Positions 10,386 through 19,332 of a DNA stretch of 64,000 nt are shown here, one piece after another. Numbering within the stretch: position 1 is the stretch's first letter; every line of letters begins with the position of its first letter. A program made the translations under genes and the position numbers. The DNA lies in contig NZ_CP136624.1 in NCBI RefSeq assembly GCF_032917945.1, forward strand, positions 930,001 to 994,000, written 5' to 3'. A model generated the notes under the pieces. It did not search any database. It had not been told where the DNA came from and was given only the letters and a program-made list of their open reading frames with translations. The DNA is from Bradyrhizobium sp. sBnM-33 (lineage in GTDB: Bacteria; Pseudomonadota; Alphaproteobacteria; Rhizobiales; Xanthobacteraceae).

Positions 10386-11363
10386 TCAGAAGTCGAAATT
10401 GATCATTTTCTTCATCACCAGGATGCCGATCGTCATCCAGCCGACGCAGCATAGCAGCATGAACTGGCCGAGATGGGTGGTCCAAAGCAGCGAGATGTAG
10501 TCGGGCGTCGAGATCCATACCATTATCATCACGGCCGGCGGCAACGAGCCGATGATGCCCGCGGAGGCCTTGGCTTCCGTCGACATCGCCTGAATTTTCT
10601 CCGCCATCTTCTTGCGGTCGCGCAGCACCTTGGAGAGGTTGCCGAGCGCTTCCGACAGGTTGCCGCCGGACTTCTGCTGGATCGCGATCACGATGCCGAA
10701 GAAGTTCGCCTCCGGTACCGGCATCCGCTCGTACAGCCGTACGCAGGCCTCGCCGAGCGGCATGCCGATAGTCTGGGTTTCGATGATGGCGTTGAACTCG
10801 CTCTTGAGCGGTTCCGGCGCATCGGCTGCGACCACCTTGATCGATTCGAACAGCGGCAGACCGGCCTTGATGCCGCGCACGATGACGTCGACGGCATCGG
10901 GAAGCGCTTTCAGAAACGCCTTCTCGCGCCGCTTCTTGAGATAGCTCAAGAGCCAGCGCGGCAAGCCGAGGCCTGCACCAAACGCCATCACGGCGGCGCC
11001 CAACAGCGAGCCGCCAGCGATGAATGCTAGCACGAAGCCCGCTGCGGCGAGGATGCCGGAAGCAATCCAGAATTTCTGAGGCGTCCAGGATCCCAAGCCG
11101 GCCTGGGTGAGGCGGGTCGAGAGCGGAACGGACTTGTCCTTCTTGCGCCGTGCGTCGAGTTCCTTGAGCGATCCCTCGACCTGCTCGCGGCGCGAGCGCT
11201 GGCTTTTCTCGGCCTGGCGCGCCGGCGCATCGGAACGGGCGATCGAGGCGCGGCGCGATTCGGCCTTCCTCTCGCCCGACAGCGACGGATAGATGAATAC
11301 CCAAGCCAGGCCGCCGATGGCGGTAGCGGCGAGGAAGGCCAGTGCGAGTGTCTGCATTGTCAT
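10386..11363 (-). CDS. tadB: Tad pilus inner-membrane platform protein TadB (T2SS F family)
   Basis: 325 residues from ATG 11363, which has a GAGGGGG ribosome-binding site just after the tadA stop. A longer reading frame upstream overlaps tadA and is unlikely to be used. An N-terminal helix, a charged linker (about 25-80), central helices and a T2SS F domain (DAVDVIVRGIKAGLPLFESI) match TadB. It acts with TadC as the membrane base of the Flp pilus. Confidence 0.92.
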   Translation of the reverse strand: MTMQTLALAFLAATAIGGLAWVFIYPSLSGERKAESRRASIARSDAPARQAEKSQRSRREQVEGSLKELDARRKKDKSVPLSTRLTQAGLGSWTPQKFWIASGILAAAGFVLAFIAGGSLLGAAVMAFGAGLGLPRWLLSYLKKRREKAFLKALPDAVDVIVRGIKAGLPLFESIKVVAADAPEPLKSEFNAIIETQTIGMPLGEACVRLYERMPVPEANFFGIVIAIQQKSGGNLSEALGNLSKVLRDRKKMAEKIQAMSTEAKASAGIIGSLPPAVMIMVWISTPDYISLLWTTHLGQFMLLCCVGWMTIGILVMKKMINFDF

Positions 11364-11370
11364 TGCCCCC

Positions 11371-12837
11371 TCAAGCCTTGTCGGAGACTTCGGCGGCATC
11401 GAGCGCGGCGGCAAGCCGCTTCTCCTCGCCGTAATATCGCGCGCGTTCCCAGAACCGCGGCCGGCCGATACCGGTCGAGCGGTGCCGCCCGATGATCTTG
11501 CCGTTCGCGTCTTCGCCGACAATGTCGTACAGGAACAGGTCCTGGGTGATGATGGTTTCGCCTTCCATACCCATCACCTCGGTGATGTGGGTGATGCGGC
11601 GCGAGCCGTCGCGCAGGCGCGCGGCTTGCACGATGACATCGATCGAGGCGCAGATCATCTCGCGGATGGTGCGCGAAGGCAGCGAGAAGCCGCCCATCGT
11701 GATCATCGATTCGCAGCGCGACAGGGCTTCGCGCGGGTTGTTGGCGTGCAGCGTTCCCATCGAGCCGTCATGGCCGGTGTTCATGGCCTGCAACAGGTCG
11801 AACGCTTCGGGTCCGCGGACTTCGCCGACGATAATGCGCTCGGGGCGCATACGCAGGCAGTTGCGGACCAGTTCGCGCATCGTGACCTGGCCTTCGCCCT
11901 CGATATTGGGCGGGCGGGTTTCCAGCCGTACCACGTGCGGCTGCTGCAACTGAAGTTCGGCGGCGTCTTCGCAAGTGATGACGCGCTCGTCCTCCTCGAT
12001 GAACTGGGTCAAGCAGTTCAACAGCGTGGTCTTGCCGGAGCCGGTGCCGCCCGAGATCAGCACGTTGCAGCGGACGCGGCCGATGATCTGCAGGATCTGC
12101 GCGCCCTCCGGCGAAATCGCGCCGAACTTGACCAACTGCTCGAGCGTCAGCTTGTCCTTCTTGAACTTACGAATGGTGAGCGCGGGCCCGTCGATCGCCA
12201 GCGGCGGAACGATGGCGTTGACGCGGGAGCCGTCGGCGAGGCGGGCGTCGCAGATCGGCGAGGATTCGTCGACGCGCCGGCCGACCTGGCTGACGATGCG
12301 CTGGCAGATGTTGAGGAGCTGCTGGTTGTCGCGGAAGCGGATGCCGGTTTTCTGTATCTTGCCGGCGACTTCGATGAACACCGTGCCGGCGCCGTTGACC
12401 ATGATGTCGGCGATGTCGTCGCGCGACAATAGCGGCTCGAGCGGGCCGTAGCCGAGCACGTCGTTGCAGATGTCGTCGAGCAGCTCTTCCTGCTCGGCGA
12501 TCGACATCACGATGTTCTTGATCGCGATGATTTCATTGACGATGTCGCGGATTTCCTCGCGCGCGGACTCGCCGTCGAGCTTGGCGAGTTGGGCAAGGTC
12601 GATCGCCTCGATCAGCGCGCCGAAGATGGTCGCCTTGACCTGGTAATAGTTGTCGGAGCGCCGCGCCTCCATGGTAGCCGCGGGCTGCTGCTTTGCGGGG
12701 GCGAGCGGCGGCGAAGCCACCGTCGGCGCCGCGATCTCGCGCGGCACGGCTACGGCGCTGGAGGCCGGCTCCGGCGCCTGAATGGCGGGCTTGAGTACCC
12801 GCGTATCACTATCATTTCCGCTACGCTTACCGAACAC
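11371..12837 (-). CDS. tadA: Tad pilus assembly ATPase TadA/CpaF
   Basis: Cytoplasmic secretion ATPase of the VirB11/CpaF family, 488 residues. The first 60 residues are Ala/Pro-rich and probably disordered. Walker A is GGTGSGKT at 263-270, with the acidic CEDAAEL and the histidine-box region (TGHDGSMGTLHANNP) downstream. It powers pilin extrusion through the TadB/TadC platform. It lies 7 bases from tadB and 22 bases downstream of cpaE in the same minus-strand operon. Confidence 0.95.
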   Translation of the reverse strand: MFGKRSGNDSDTRVLKPAIQAPEPASSAVAVPREIAAPTVASPPLAPAKQQPAATMEARRSDNYYQVKATIFGALIEAIDLAQLAKLDGESAREEIRDIVNEIIAIKNIVMSIAEQEELLDDICNDVLGYGPLEPLLSRDDIADIMVNGAGTVFIEVAGKIQKTGIRFRDNQQLLNICQRIVSQVGRRVDESSPICDARLADGSRVNAIVPPLAIDGPALTIRKFKKDKLTLEQLVKFGAISPEGAQILQIIGRVRCNVLISGGTGSGKTTLLNCLTQFIEEDERVITCEDAAELQLQQPHVVRLETRPPNIEGEGQVTMRELVRNCLRMRPERIIVGEVRGPEAFDLLQAMNTGHDGSMGTLHANNPREALSRCESMITMGGFSLPSRTIREMICASIDVIVQAARLRDGSRRITHITEVMGMEGETIITQDLFLYDIVGEDANGKIIGRHRSTGIGRPRFWERARYYGEEKRLAAALDAAEVSDKA

Positions 12838-12859
12838 GATGGCACTCCACGCGGGCTAT

Positions 12860-14131
12860 CTACTTCTTGGCCCGCAACTTCTCGATCAAAGGCGATAGCA
12901 ACGAACTCTTCGGCTTCTTGGTCTCGCCGCGGCCGGTGAGCCGTTGCGCAATCTGCAGGAACATCTCAGTGGTGCGATGAGTTGCGGAGATCTCCGCGAT
13001 CATCTGGCCGTTGTTGGCGGCCGAGCCGAAGATTTGCGGCTCGAATGGAATCGTGGCGATCGGGTGGTTTTCGATCGCCTTGGCGAACTCGGCGGCGGGG
13101 ATCTCCGGCCGCTTCGGGATGCCGACCTGATTGAGGCAGTAGAGCGGCGCACGATCGTTCGGCCGCGATGCCTTGAGGTGGTCGAAGATATTCTTGGTGT
13201 TGCGCAAGTTGGCGAGATCGGGCGCGGCGACGATCAGGATGTCGTCGGCCGCGATCAAAGCGCGCTTGGTCCATCCCGACCATTGATGGGGAACGTCGAG
13301 CACGATGCAGGGCATCGTGGTGCGAAGCGTATCGAAGATCGAATCGAAGGCTTCTGCGCCGAAATCGTAGACCCGGTCGAGCGTGGCCGGCGCCGCCAGC
13401 AGGCTGAGATGGTCGGTGCATTTCGACAGCAGGCGATCGAGGAACGCGGTATCGACCCGGTCAGGCGAGAACACAGCATCGGCAATGCCCTGCGGCGGGT
13501 CCTGGTTGTAGTCGAGACCGGCGGTGCCGAAAGCGAGGTCGAGATCGGCGACGACGGAATCCAGCGCCAGATCGCGCGCGATCGCCCAAGCGACGTTGTG
13601 GGCGACGGTCGACGCGCCGACACCGCCCTTGGCGCCGACGACGGCAATGATGCGGCCGACCGCCTTGGCTTCCGGTGAGGAGAACAGGTTGCAGACCGAG
13701 CGCACGACGTCGATCGCGCTGACCGGGGCGATGACGTAATCGCTGACGCCACGGCGAACCAGTTCGCGATAGAGCATGACGTCATTGACGCGCCCGATCA
13801 CGATCACGCGGGTTCCGGCGTCGCAGACGGTGGCGAGCTGGTCCAGGCCGGCGAGAATGTCGTTGCGGCCCTCGGTCTCCAGGATGATGACGTTCGGGGT
13901 CGGGGCCGAGCGGTAGGCCTCGATGGCCGCGGCCATGCCGCCCATCTGGATCTTGAGATGAGCCTTGCCGAGGCGGCGGTCTTCGCCCGCCGACTGCACG
14001 GCGGCCGCGGTTTCCACCGTCTCGCAGAACGCCTGCACCGACACCCGCGGCGCCGGCGCGATGTGGTCCTCGGTCGACGGCGCCGTGATGTCCGGCTGCG
14101 ATGCTGCATTCTGGCGCGAGTAAGTGATCAT
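12860..14131 (-). CDS. cpaE: Pilus assembly protein CpaE/TadZ (MinD/ParA-like)
   Basis: 423 residues from ATG 14131, which overlaps the cpaD stop (ATGA). The first half has a receiver-like atypical domain (about 30-150). The second half is a MinD/ParA-type ATPase domain with deviant Walker A GAKGGVGAST at 166-175, in which the second lysine of KGGxGK is replaced by alanine. CpaE/TadZ proteins localise the Tad machine to the pole. Loss of that lysine is common in this family and suggests weak or no ATP hydrolysis. Confidence 0.92.
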   Translation of the reverse strand: MITYSRQNAASQPDITAPSTEDHIAPAPRVSVQAFCETVETAAAVQSAGEDRRLGKAHLKIQMGGMAAAIEAYRSAPTPNVIILETEGRNDILAGLDQLATVCDAGTRVIVIGRVNDVMLYRELVRRGVSDYVIAPVSAIDVVRSVCNLFSSPEAKAVGRIIAVVGAKGGVGASTVAHNVAWAIARDLALDSVVADLDLAFGTAGLDYNQDPPQGIADAVFSPDRVDTAFLDRLLSKCTDHLSLLAAPATLDRVYDFGAEAFDSIFDTLRTTMPCIVLDVPHQWSGWTKRALIAADDILIVAAPDLANLRNTKNIFDHLKASRPNDRAPLYCLNQVGIPKRPEIPAAEFAKAIENHPIATIPFEPQIFGSAANNGQMIAEISATHRTTEMFLQIAQRLTGRGETKKPKSSLLSPLIEKLRAKK

Positions 14132-14883
14132 TTGCCGGTATCGCTGAGTTTGGCCTTGTCGCTCTCGGGATAGGTGGTCGCGGTGGACGTACCCTTGCGA
14201 TACTTTTCGAAGGCTGTGCCACGGCGCGGCGCATAGGCTGGGGTTTCGGGACGCGGCTGTGCGAGGTCGGACGGGTTGTCGACCATCGCCGCCAGATTGC
14301 GCTGGTTGGAGCAGCCGAAATTGTAATACTGCTTGTTGTCGAAATAGCCCTTGTTGTGGATCGACGGTCCAAGGTCCTCCGGCCACAGCCCGCAGGGGCC
14401 GGCCACCGCCGAGATCTTCGGATAGTTGAGGCGGAGCGCGGCCATGTGCCGGGGATCTTCGGGATGATACTGACGGACATTGATCGCGCGCGGCGGCACG
14501 CCCGCAGCGGCAAATGCCGCCCGGATCTCGCGCAATGAATCCTCGGCCGCCCGCGCGTTCGGTGTATTGACGGGCACGTCGACGCTGATGACGCCGGTGC
14601 CTTCGCGAAGCCAGTCTTGGGCCAGGCCCATGACGTCGGCGCGCTGAGAGGCGGACAAGCCGCCGCGTCCGCGACCGACGAAAACGACGATCGAGCGGTC
14701 GGCTTCCTGGATCGCGATCGGATGGCGCAGGCGGTAATCGTCGGGCACACCGGCCGTCGTCACGGGATCGACGACGGTATGTTTGCAGGCGCCGAGCGCC
14801 ACGGAAACACCGATCAGCGCTGCGGTCAGGCGCAGCGCGCGCTTGCGATCGGCGGGTCTTGCGGATGTGCTCTGTGGTGTCAT
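14128..14883 (-). CDS. cpaD: Pilus assembly lipoprotein CpaD
   Basis: 251 residues. The lipoprotein signal ends in LGAC with the acylated cysteine at about position 33. The CpaD domain follows, with the segment LSASQRADVMGLAQDW and a conserved CGLWPEDLG near residue 165. In Caulobacter-type Tad systems CpaD associates with the CpaC secretin in the outer membrane. The stop overlaps cpaE by four bases, and cpaC ends 10 bases upstream of its start. Confidence 0.9.
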   Translation of the reverse strand: MTPQSTSARPADRKRALRLTAALIGVSVALGACKHTVVDPVTTAGVPDDYRLRHPIAIQEADRSIVVFVGRGRGGLSASQRADVMGLAQDWLREGTGVISVDVPVNTPNARAAEDSLREIRAAFAAAGVPPRAINVRQYHPEDPRHMAALRLNYPKISAVAGPCGLWPEDLGPSIHNKGYFDNKQYYNFGCSNQRNLAAMVDNPSDLAQPRPETPAYAPRRGTAFEKYRKGTSTATTYPESDKAKLSDTGK

Positions 14884-14892
14884 CGTCCCGCC

Positions 14893-16356
14893 TCAGTCCG
14901 TAATAAAGCCGTAGGTGCCGCGATAATTCCGAGCCTTCTCGACGCGGCCTGGAACGCCGTAGATGCGATTGATGCTGCCGAGCAGGTCCGCCTGCGGGTC
15001 CGAGGCGCTGGCAAAGCCGTCATCGGGGCGCGACAGGTCCTTCTGCGCCACCGCGCGCACCACATAGGGCGTGACCAGAACCATCAGTTCGGTCTGGTTG
15101 TTGACGAAGTCGCGGCTGCGGAACAGCGTGCCGAGAACCGGCAGTTGCGCCAGGCCCGGAAAGCCGTTGATGGCCTGCTTGGTCTGGTCCTGGATCAGGC
15201 CGGCCATCGCCATCGCGCCGCCGGACGGAATTTCCAGCGTCGTCTCGGCGCGGCGGGTCTTGATCGAGGGAATGGTCGTTCCATTCTGGCCGCCAGTCAG
15301 AGAGTTTTCGGTCGAGACTTCCGACACTTCGGTCATTACCCGAAGGCTGATCCGTCCCTCCGTCAGCACAACCGGCGTAAAGTTGAGCGAGATGCCGAAT
15401 TTCTTGAAGCTGACGGTCTGGACGCATTGTCCGATGCCACCGGTCGCCGTTGTTTGGCAGGTCACGCCGGTCGGAATCGGAAATTCGCCGCCGGAGATAA
15501 AGGTTGCGGACTCGCCGGAAATGGCGGTGAGGTTGGGCTCGGCAAGGGTCCGCACCACGCCGGCGCTTTCCATCGCGCGCAGCGTCGCCTGCACGGATGG
15601 CGTCGCGCCGAAAGCCGCTTGAAGGCCATTGCCGGCGACGAGCGGCGCATTGTTCGCGGTGAACGGGTTGTTGTTGGCGAACCTGACAACGGATGTGCCG
15701 TAGGTCAGGTTGGCGCTGAGATCGATGCCCATCTGCTTGATGATCGAGCGCTGGACTTCAGCGAGCGTGACCTTCAACATCACCTGGTCACGGCCGCGAA
15801 TTGCGATCGAATTGACGACTTTTTCGGCGCCGCCCACCAGGCGGGCGGCGATCTCGGCGGCCTGTTGCGCCTCGACCGGGTTCGCCGCGCTGCCGCTCAA
15901 TAGCACGCCGTCACCGACGCCTTCGATCTGGATGTCCGAATTCGGCAACGACTGCTTCAGCGCGGCGCGCACGCCGTTGAGGTCGCGCTTGACCGCGATG
16001 TCGTAGGCCGCGATCTGCGCGCCGGTGGAATCGAAGAAAACGATATTGGTCTGGCCGACCGCGGCGCCGATGATATAGGCACGCTGGGTCGAACGCACCA
16101 CGGCGTTCGCGATCTTCGGATCGGCAACCAGCACGTCCTTGATCTCGCGCGGCAGGTCGATCACGATGGATTTGCCAATCCCGAGCGAAACGAAGCGCGC
16201 GTTCATCTGTCCGTCGGCGGACATCGGCGCGACGCGATAGTCGCTCGCCAGCACCGGCGTCAGCGCCGGATTGAGCGTGAGAGCAGCCACAGCCGAAAAC
16301 GACAGGGCGCGGACGATGAACGTTCGCATCATCGGCTGAATTTCCCTGCACTTCAT
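14893..16356 (-). CDS. cpaC: Outer-membrane secretin CpaC/RcpA
   Basis: 487 residues from ATG 16356, chosen because AAAGGA lies 8 bases upstream. A GTG at 16377 overlapping the cpaB stop is an alternative. The signal peptide is followed by the pilus N-domain (LGIGKSIVIDLPREIKDVLVADPKIANAVV) at about 50-120 and a BON-like region. The secretin domain occupies about 240-440 (EVSEVSTENS and PVLGTLFRSRDF). It forms the outer-membrane channel for the Flp pilus. Confidence 0.94.
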   Translation of the reverse strand: MKCREIQPMMRTFIVRALSFSAVAALTLNPALTPVLASDYRVAPMSADGQMNARFVSLGIGKSIVIDLPREIKDVLVADPKIANAVVRSTQRAYIIGAAVGQTNIVFFDSTGAQIAAYDIAVKRDLNGVRAALKQSLPNSDIQIEGVGDGVLLSGSAANPVEAQQAAEIAARLVGGAEKVVNSIAIRGRDQVMLKVTLAEVQRSIIKQMGIDLSANLTYGTSVVRFANNNPFTANNAPLVAGNGLQAAFGATPSVQATLRAMESAGVVRTLAEPNLTAISGESATFISGGEFPIPTGVTCQTTATGGIGQCVQTVSFKKFGISLNFTPVVLTEGRISLRVMTEVSEVSTENSLTGGQNGTTIPSIKTRRAETTLEIPSGGAMAMAGLIQDQTKQAINGFPGLAQLPVLGTLFRSRDFVNNQTELMVLVTPYVVRAVAQKDLSRPDDGFASASDPQADLLGSINRIYGVPGRVEKARNYRGTYGFITD

Positions 16357-16373
16357 ATCGTGCGTCCTTTCGG

Positions 16374-17165
16374 TCACTTCTGCATCGTCTGCTGGCTGGC
16401 AACGCCGTAACGAATGACGTTGAGGGCTTCGCCGCGCTTGTTGAGTTGTTCGTCCGGCTTTTCGACTGCGTTGATATCGGCAATGCTGCGCAGCGCCAGC
16501 GTCAGCGAGCCGCTCTGGCGCGACCGCGCCAGCGTTTCGGCCTGCTCGGGCTTCAGCTCGAGGGTGACCGTCCTGCCGACCAGCGAGCTGGCGCCTTCTT
16601 TTTCCTTCGGCGCCTGGTCGATCGCGAGAACGCGAACATTGATGAGAATGATCTCCGAACTGGAGATATCCGGACCCTTCTCGTCCGGATTTTTCTCGCG
16701 CTTGGTAAGAATCACGTCGACGCGGTCGTTCGGCAGGATGAAGCCGCCGGCGCCGGTTTCCGGCGAAATTTCAGTGGAAATGGCCCGGTAGCCCGCCGGC
16801 AGGATCGCCGCCATGAAACCGGAGCCGTCGGCCTTCACCAGCTTCTGCTCGCGAATCGGCTCGCCCGCGATGAACGGCGCGCGGGCGATCGAGCCGGTGA
16901 TCTCCTTGACGGCGTCGGCCTTGCTGGCGCGGCTGATGAAATTGCTGCTGGCGGTCGCGGCCGGCCAGGTCTGCCATTGCAGATCGTCCGGCTTGACCGA
17001 CTGGCCGAGGCCGATATCCGACTTCGCGACGAGAATATCGACGGTCTGCATCTGTACGACCGGCTGCGCCGGGGCAGACTTGTCGTCGGACCCGCTGGCG
17101 AGATATGCGGCAATGCCGCCGGCGCCGATCGCGATGGCCAGGACCACAATGCGTGCGGTATTCAT
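16374..17165 (-). CDS. cpaB: Pilus assembly protein CpaB/RcpC
   Basis: 263 residues with one N-terminal membrane anchor (about 5-22), an SAF domain at about 45-120 and the RcpC/CpaB domain (AISTEISPETGAGGFILPNDRVDVIL) at about 130-180. CpaB proteins stabilise the secretin. It is the first gene of the cpaBCDE-tadABC run. The 127-base gap to cpaA upstream presumably holds the operon promoter. Confidence 0.92.
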   Translation of the reverse strand: MNTARIVVLAIAIGAGGIAAYLASGSDDKSAPAQPVVQMQTVDILVAKSDIGLGQSVKPDDLQWQTWPAATASSNFISRASKADAVKEITGSIARAPFIAGEPIREQKLVKADGSGFMAAILPAGYRAISTEISPETGAGGFILPNDRVDVILTKREKNPDEKGPDISSSEIILINVRVLAIDQAPKEKEGASSLVGRTVTLELKPEQAETLARSRQSGSLTLALRSIADINAVEKPDEQLNKRGEALNVIRYGVASQQTMQK

Positions 17166-17292
17166 ACGCGCTCACTTTCCACATTACGCTGCGACGGTTC
17201 CGCCGCTGTGATGGGAGTTGACCAGCTATTCGTCAAAGCATGGTTAATGAGGCGTGTGTAAATTGCCTTAACGGAAAGTTAGCGACGTTGGA

Positions 17293-17817
17293 TCAGCGCA
17301 TCGCGAGGTGAGTGAGGTCAACCGCCTTGATCCATTCGGTTTCCGGATAGACGATCAGCGCGCCGAGCGCGAGCGCGATGCCATAGGGGATTCCGCTCTG
17401 CTTGTCGTGCAGCCGGTTCAGCCAGGCTTGTCCCGTGAGCAGGGAAGGTAGCGGCCATTGCCGGAACTGAATCAGCAGGACCGTCAGCGCGCCGCCGAGC
17501 AGCGAGACGTAGACCAGATAATTGAGGAGGTGGTCGAAGCCGAACCAGAGCGCCACGCTGGCTGCGACCTTGGCGTCGCCGCCGCCGACCCATCCCATCG
17601 CGAAGCAGGCAAAGGCTACGACGAGAACGGCGGCGCCGGCGCCGAAATGCAGGAGCATGTCGTGCAGACCCATGCCGCCGAACACCGCAAGCGCAACGAA
17701 TCCCGCGATCAGGGCCAGCGACACCCGGTTCGAGATCGTCATGGTGAAAAGGTCGCTCGCGGCTGCGAACGCCATGAGGGCCGGAAACAGCAGGAGGCGG
17801 GCGGTATCGAGGATCAT
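17293..17817 (-). CDS. cpaA: Prepilin peptidase CpaA (A24)
   Basis: Membrane aspartyl peptidase that cleaves and processes Flp prepilin, 174 residues from ATG 17817. Upstream in-frame starts exist to 17874. The two catalytic aspartates are present: Asp22 in AASDLFT and Asp81 in the GGGD motif at 78-81. About six hydrophobic helices are seen. The gene lies between the pilin gene and cpaB, all on the minus strand, and is separated from the pilin gene by a terminator. Confidence 0.93.
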   Translation of the reverse strand: MILDTARLLLFPALMAFAAASDLFTMTISNRVSLALIAGFVALAVFGGMGLHDMLLHFGAGAAVLVVAFACFAMGWVGGGDAKVAASVALWFGFDHLLNYLVYVSLLGGALTVLLIQFRQWPLPSLLTGQAWLNRLHDKQSGIPYGIALALGALIVYPETEWIKAVDLTHLAMR

Positions 17818-17967
17818 GAATTCACGCTTGCTGGCGGTTGACCCGAGGTCCAGGCTCCGGCTGAGCCTAGCCACGAGAAATGAACAATCGGGAAACGCCG
17901 GAGATCGCAGGTCGTGCGCATCCGAGGCGGCTTTCTGAGTCCGGCGCGCCGACCTTGCGAAAACAAC

Positions 17968-17997
17968 AAAGGCCCCGGCATGCCGGGGCCTTTGAAG
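17968..17997 (-). terminator. Rho-independent terminator downstream of the pilin gene
   Basis: A perfect GGCCCCGGC/GCCGGGGCC stem flanked by AAA/TTT (17968-17993) is followed on the minus strand by a T-rich run. It lies 18 bases past the pilin stop. It would separate abundant pilin mRNA from cpaA, whose expression would then depend on read-through or on its own promoter. Confidence 0.85.
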
Positions 17998-18015
17998 TTA
18001 GCTCGCAACCGTCGC

Positions 18016-18180
18016 TTACTTCAGCGAGGTCGAGATCGTAACGAAGTTGGTCGACAGCTTGGTGCCGAGGCCGTTGACGGCGGTGATGATCGCGATCGCG
18101 ATGCCGGCGGCAATCAGACCGTACTCGATGGCGGTGGCGCCGGACTCATCCTTCACGAAACGCGAAACGAGATTCTTCAT
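18016..18180 (-). CDS. flp: Flp-family type IVb pilin
   Basis: 54-residue prepilin from ATG 18180, with AGGAG 7 bases upstream. A longer frame from 18198 has no such site. The leader ends in DESG, and cleavage is expected between Gly14 and Ala15. Mature residues Glu5 and Tyr6 (Glu19, Tyr20) and the hydrophobic stretch after them are the hallmarks of Flp pilins. The mature subunit would be 40 residues. It is processed by CpaA and polymerised by the Tad machine encoded alongside. Confidence 0.95.
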   Translation of the reverse strand: MKNLVSRFVKDESGATAIEYGLIAAGIAIAIITAVNGLGTKLSTNFVTISTSLK

Positions 18181-18486
18181 GATAACTCCTGTGTACACAC
18201 GTGGCTGGTCGAACTTAAGTTTGGTCTCGCCGGCGTTCTCAGCACCGTGACCATGGCGTCACCCTAGGGTGCGACAATTTCGGCGCAGTTAATTCGACCG
18301 TGCAAAAATGCCTGGAACTTGCAGTTCTTGAGCACAGTAAACGCTGCATTAAGGCATCCGATAAAATGCAAGCGCAGCTTCGTTGCATGGCTGCCAGCGG
18401 CGCGGCGCCTCGATCGACGCCTTTGATTCACGGCTCCTTAAGCGCGAGCAGATACCCCTTGCGGTGTCCGATTGAACGAGGTCGTC
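18181..18486. promoter_or_regulatory. Divergent promoter region, pilin / hydroxylase-family gene
   Basis: 306 bases without a gene, between the leftward pilin gene and the rightward hydroxylase-family gene. It is richer in A+T than the surroundings, as expected for a strong pilin promoter. No sigma-54 pair with correct spacing and no convincing CtrA-type TTAA-N7-TTAA site was found. Confidence 0.4.
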
Positions 18487-19314
18487 ATGTCCGGTTTGCC
18501 AATGGAAGTCATCGAGGTAGTGGGCCAGACGATAGCGAAGGTCGTTCCTGTCACGATCGCGCTCGCCCTTGTGTTCACGGTACTCTCGCATTTCTGGGCC
18601 TGCAATCCGGGCAAACCCTGGTGGCGCAAGCGCGAGCTCATCACCGACATCTGCTATTGGTTTCTCGTGCCGGTGTTCGCGCGCATCTTCCGCATCGGAC
18701 TATTGGTGCTCGGCGCCGCGGTCATCTTCAACATTCATGAGGTCGACGAACTGATTGCATTCTACGACAATGGCCATGGACCGCTGTCGCAGCTTCCGCT
18801 CTGGGTGCAGGCGCTGTTATTCCTCGTTGCATCCGACTTCATGCTGTACTGGCTGCACCGCATGTTTCACGGCGGCGGGTTCTGGAAGTATCATGCCATC
18901 CATCATTCCTCTGAGGATCTCGAGTGGATCTCGGCAGCGCGATTTCACCCCGTCAACCTGTTCATCGGAACGATCCTGGTCGACGTCATCCTGCTGATGG
19001 CGGGGATCTCTCCCAACATCATGCTGTGGGTCGGGCCGTTCACGACGTTCCATTCCGCCTTCGTTCACGCTAACCTGAACTGGACGCTCGGACCATTGAA
19101 GTATGTGCTTGCCACGCCGGTCTTCCATCGCTGGCATCACACCTCGCTCGAGGAGGGCGGCAATACCAATTTCGCGGGCACCTTCCCGCTCTGGGACATT
19201 CTGTTCGGAACGTTCCGCATGCCGGAGAACCGGCTGCCGGAAACTTACGGCGTGGACGATCAGCAGATCCCTGCCGAGATCGGCGGGCAATTGGCCTATC
19301 CATTCCGTCAATAA
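18487..19314 (+). CDS. Sterol desaturase / fatty acid hydroxylase superfamily protein (copy 1)
   Basis: Polytopic membrane di-iron oxygenase, 275 residues from ATG 18487 (GAGG upstream). Histidine clusters are WLHRMFH near residue 125, HAIHHS near 138 and HRWHHTS near 218, the HxxxH/HxxHH ligand set of the superfamily. Four or more hydrophobic helices are seen. The second copy at 20849 is roughly 80 per cent or more identical by eye, a local duplication. The substrate (sterol-, hopanoid- or lipid-like) is not shown. It interrupts the Tad locus without an obvious pilus role. Confidence 0.85.
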   Translation: MSGLPMEVIEVVGQTIAKVVPVTIALALVFTVLSHFWACNPGKPWWRKRELITDICYWFLVPVFARIFRIGLLVLGAAVIFNIHEVDELIAFYDNGHGPLSQLPLWVQALLFLVASDFMLYWLHRMFHGGGFWKYHAIHHSSEDLEWISAARFHPVNLFIGTILVDVILLMAGISPNIMLWVGPFTTFHSAFVHANLNWTLGPLKYVLATPVFHRWHHTSLEEGGNTNFAGTFPLWDILFGTFRMPENRLPETYGVDDQQIPAEIGGQLAYPFRQ

Positions 19315-19332
19315 TCCGGCCGGTCATTTCGC

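Noticed and set aside
11293..12432. 379-codon plus-strand frame opposite tadA
   Set aside because: Antisense shadow of a well-supported ATPase gene; low-complexity translation and no ribosome-binding site.
13804..14750. Arginine-rich open frames within cpaD/cpaE
   Set aside because: Out-of-frame translations of the real genes on the same strand, with typical Arg/Pro/Ser-rich composition.
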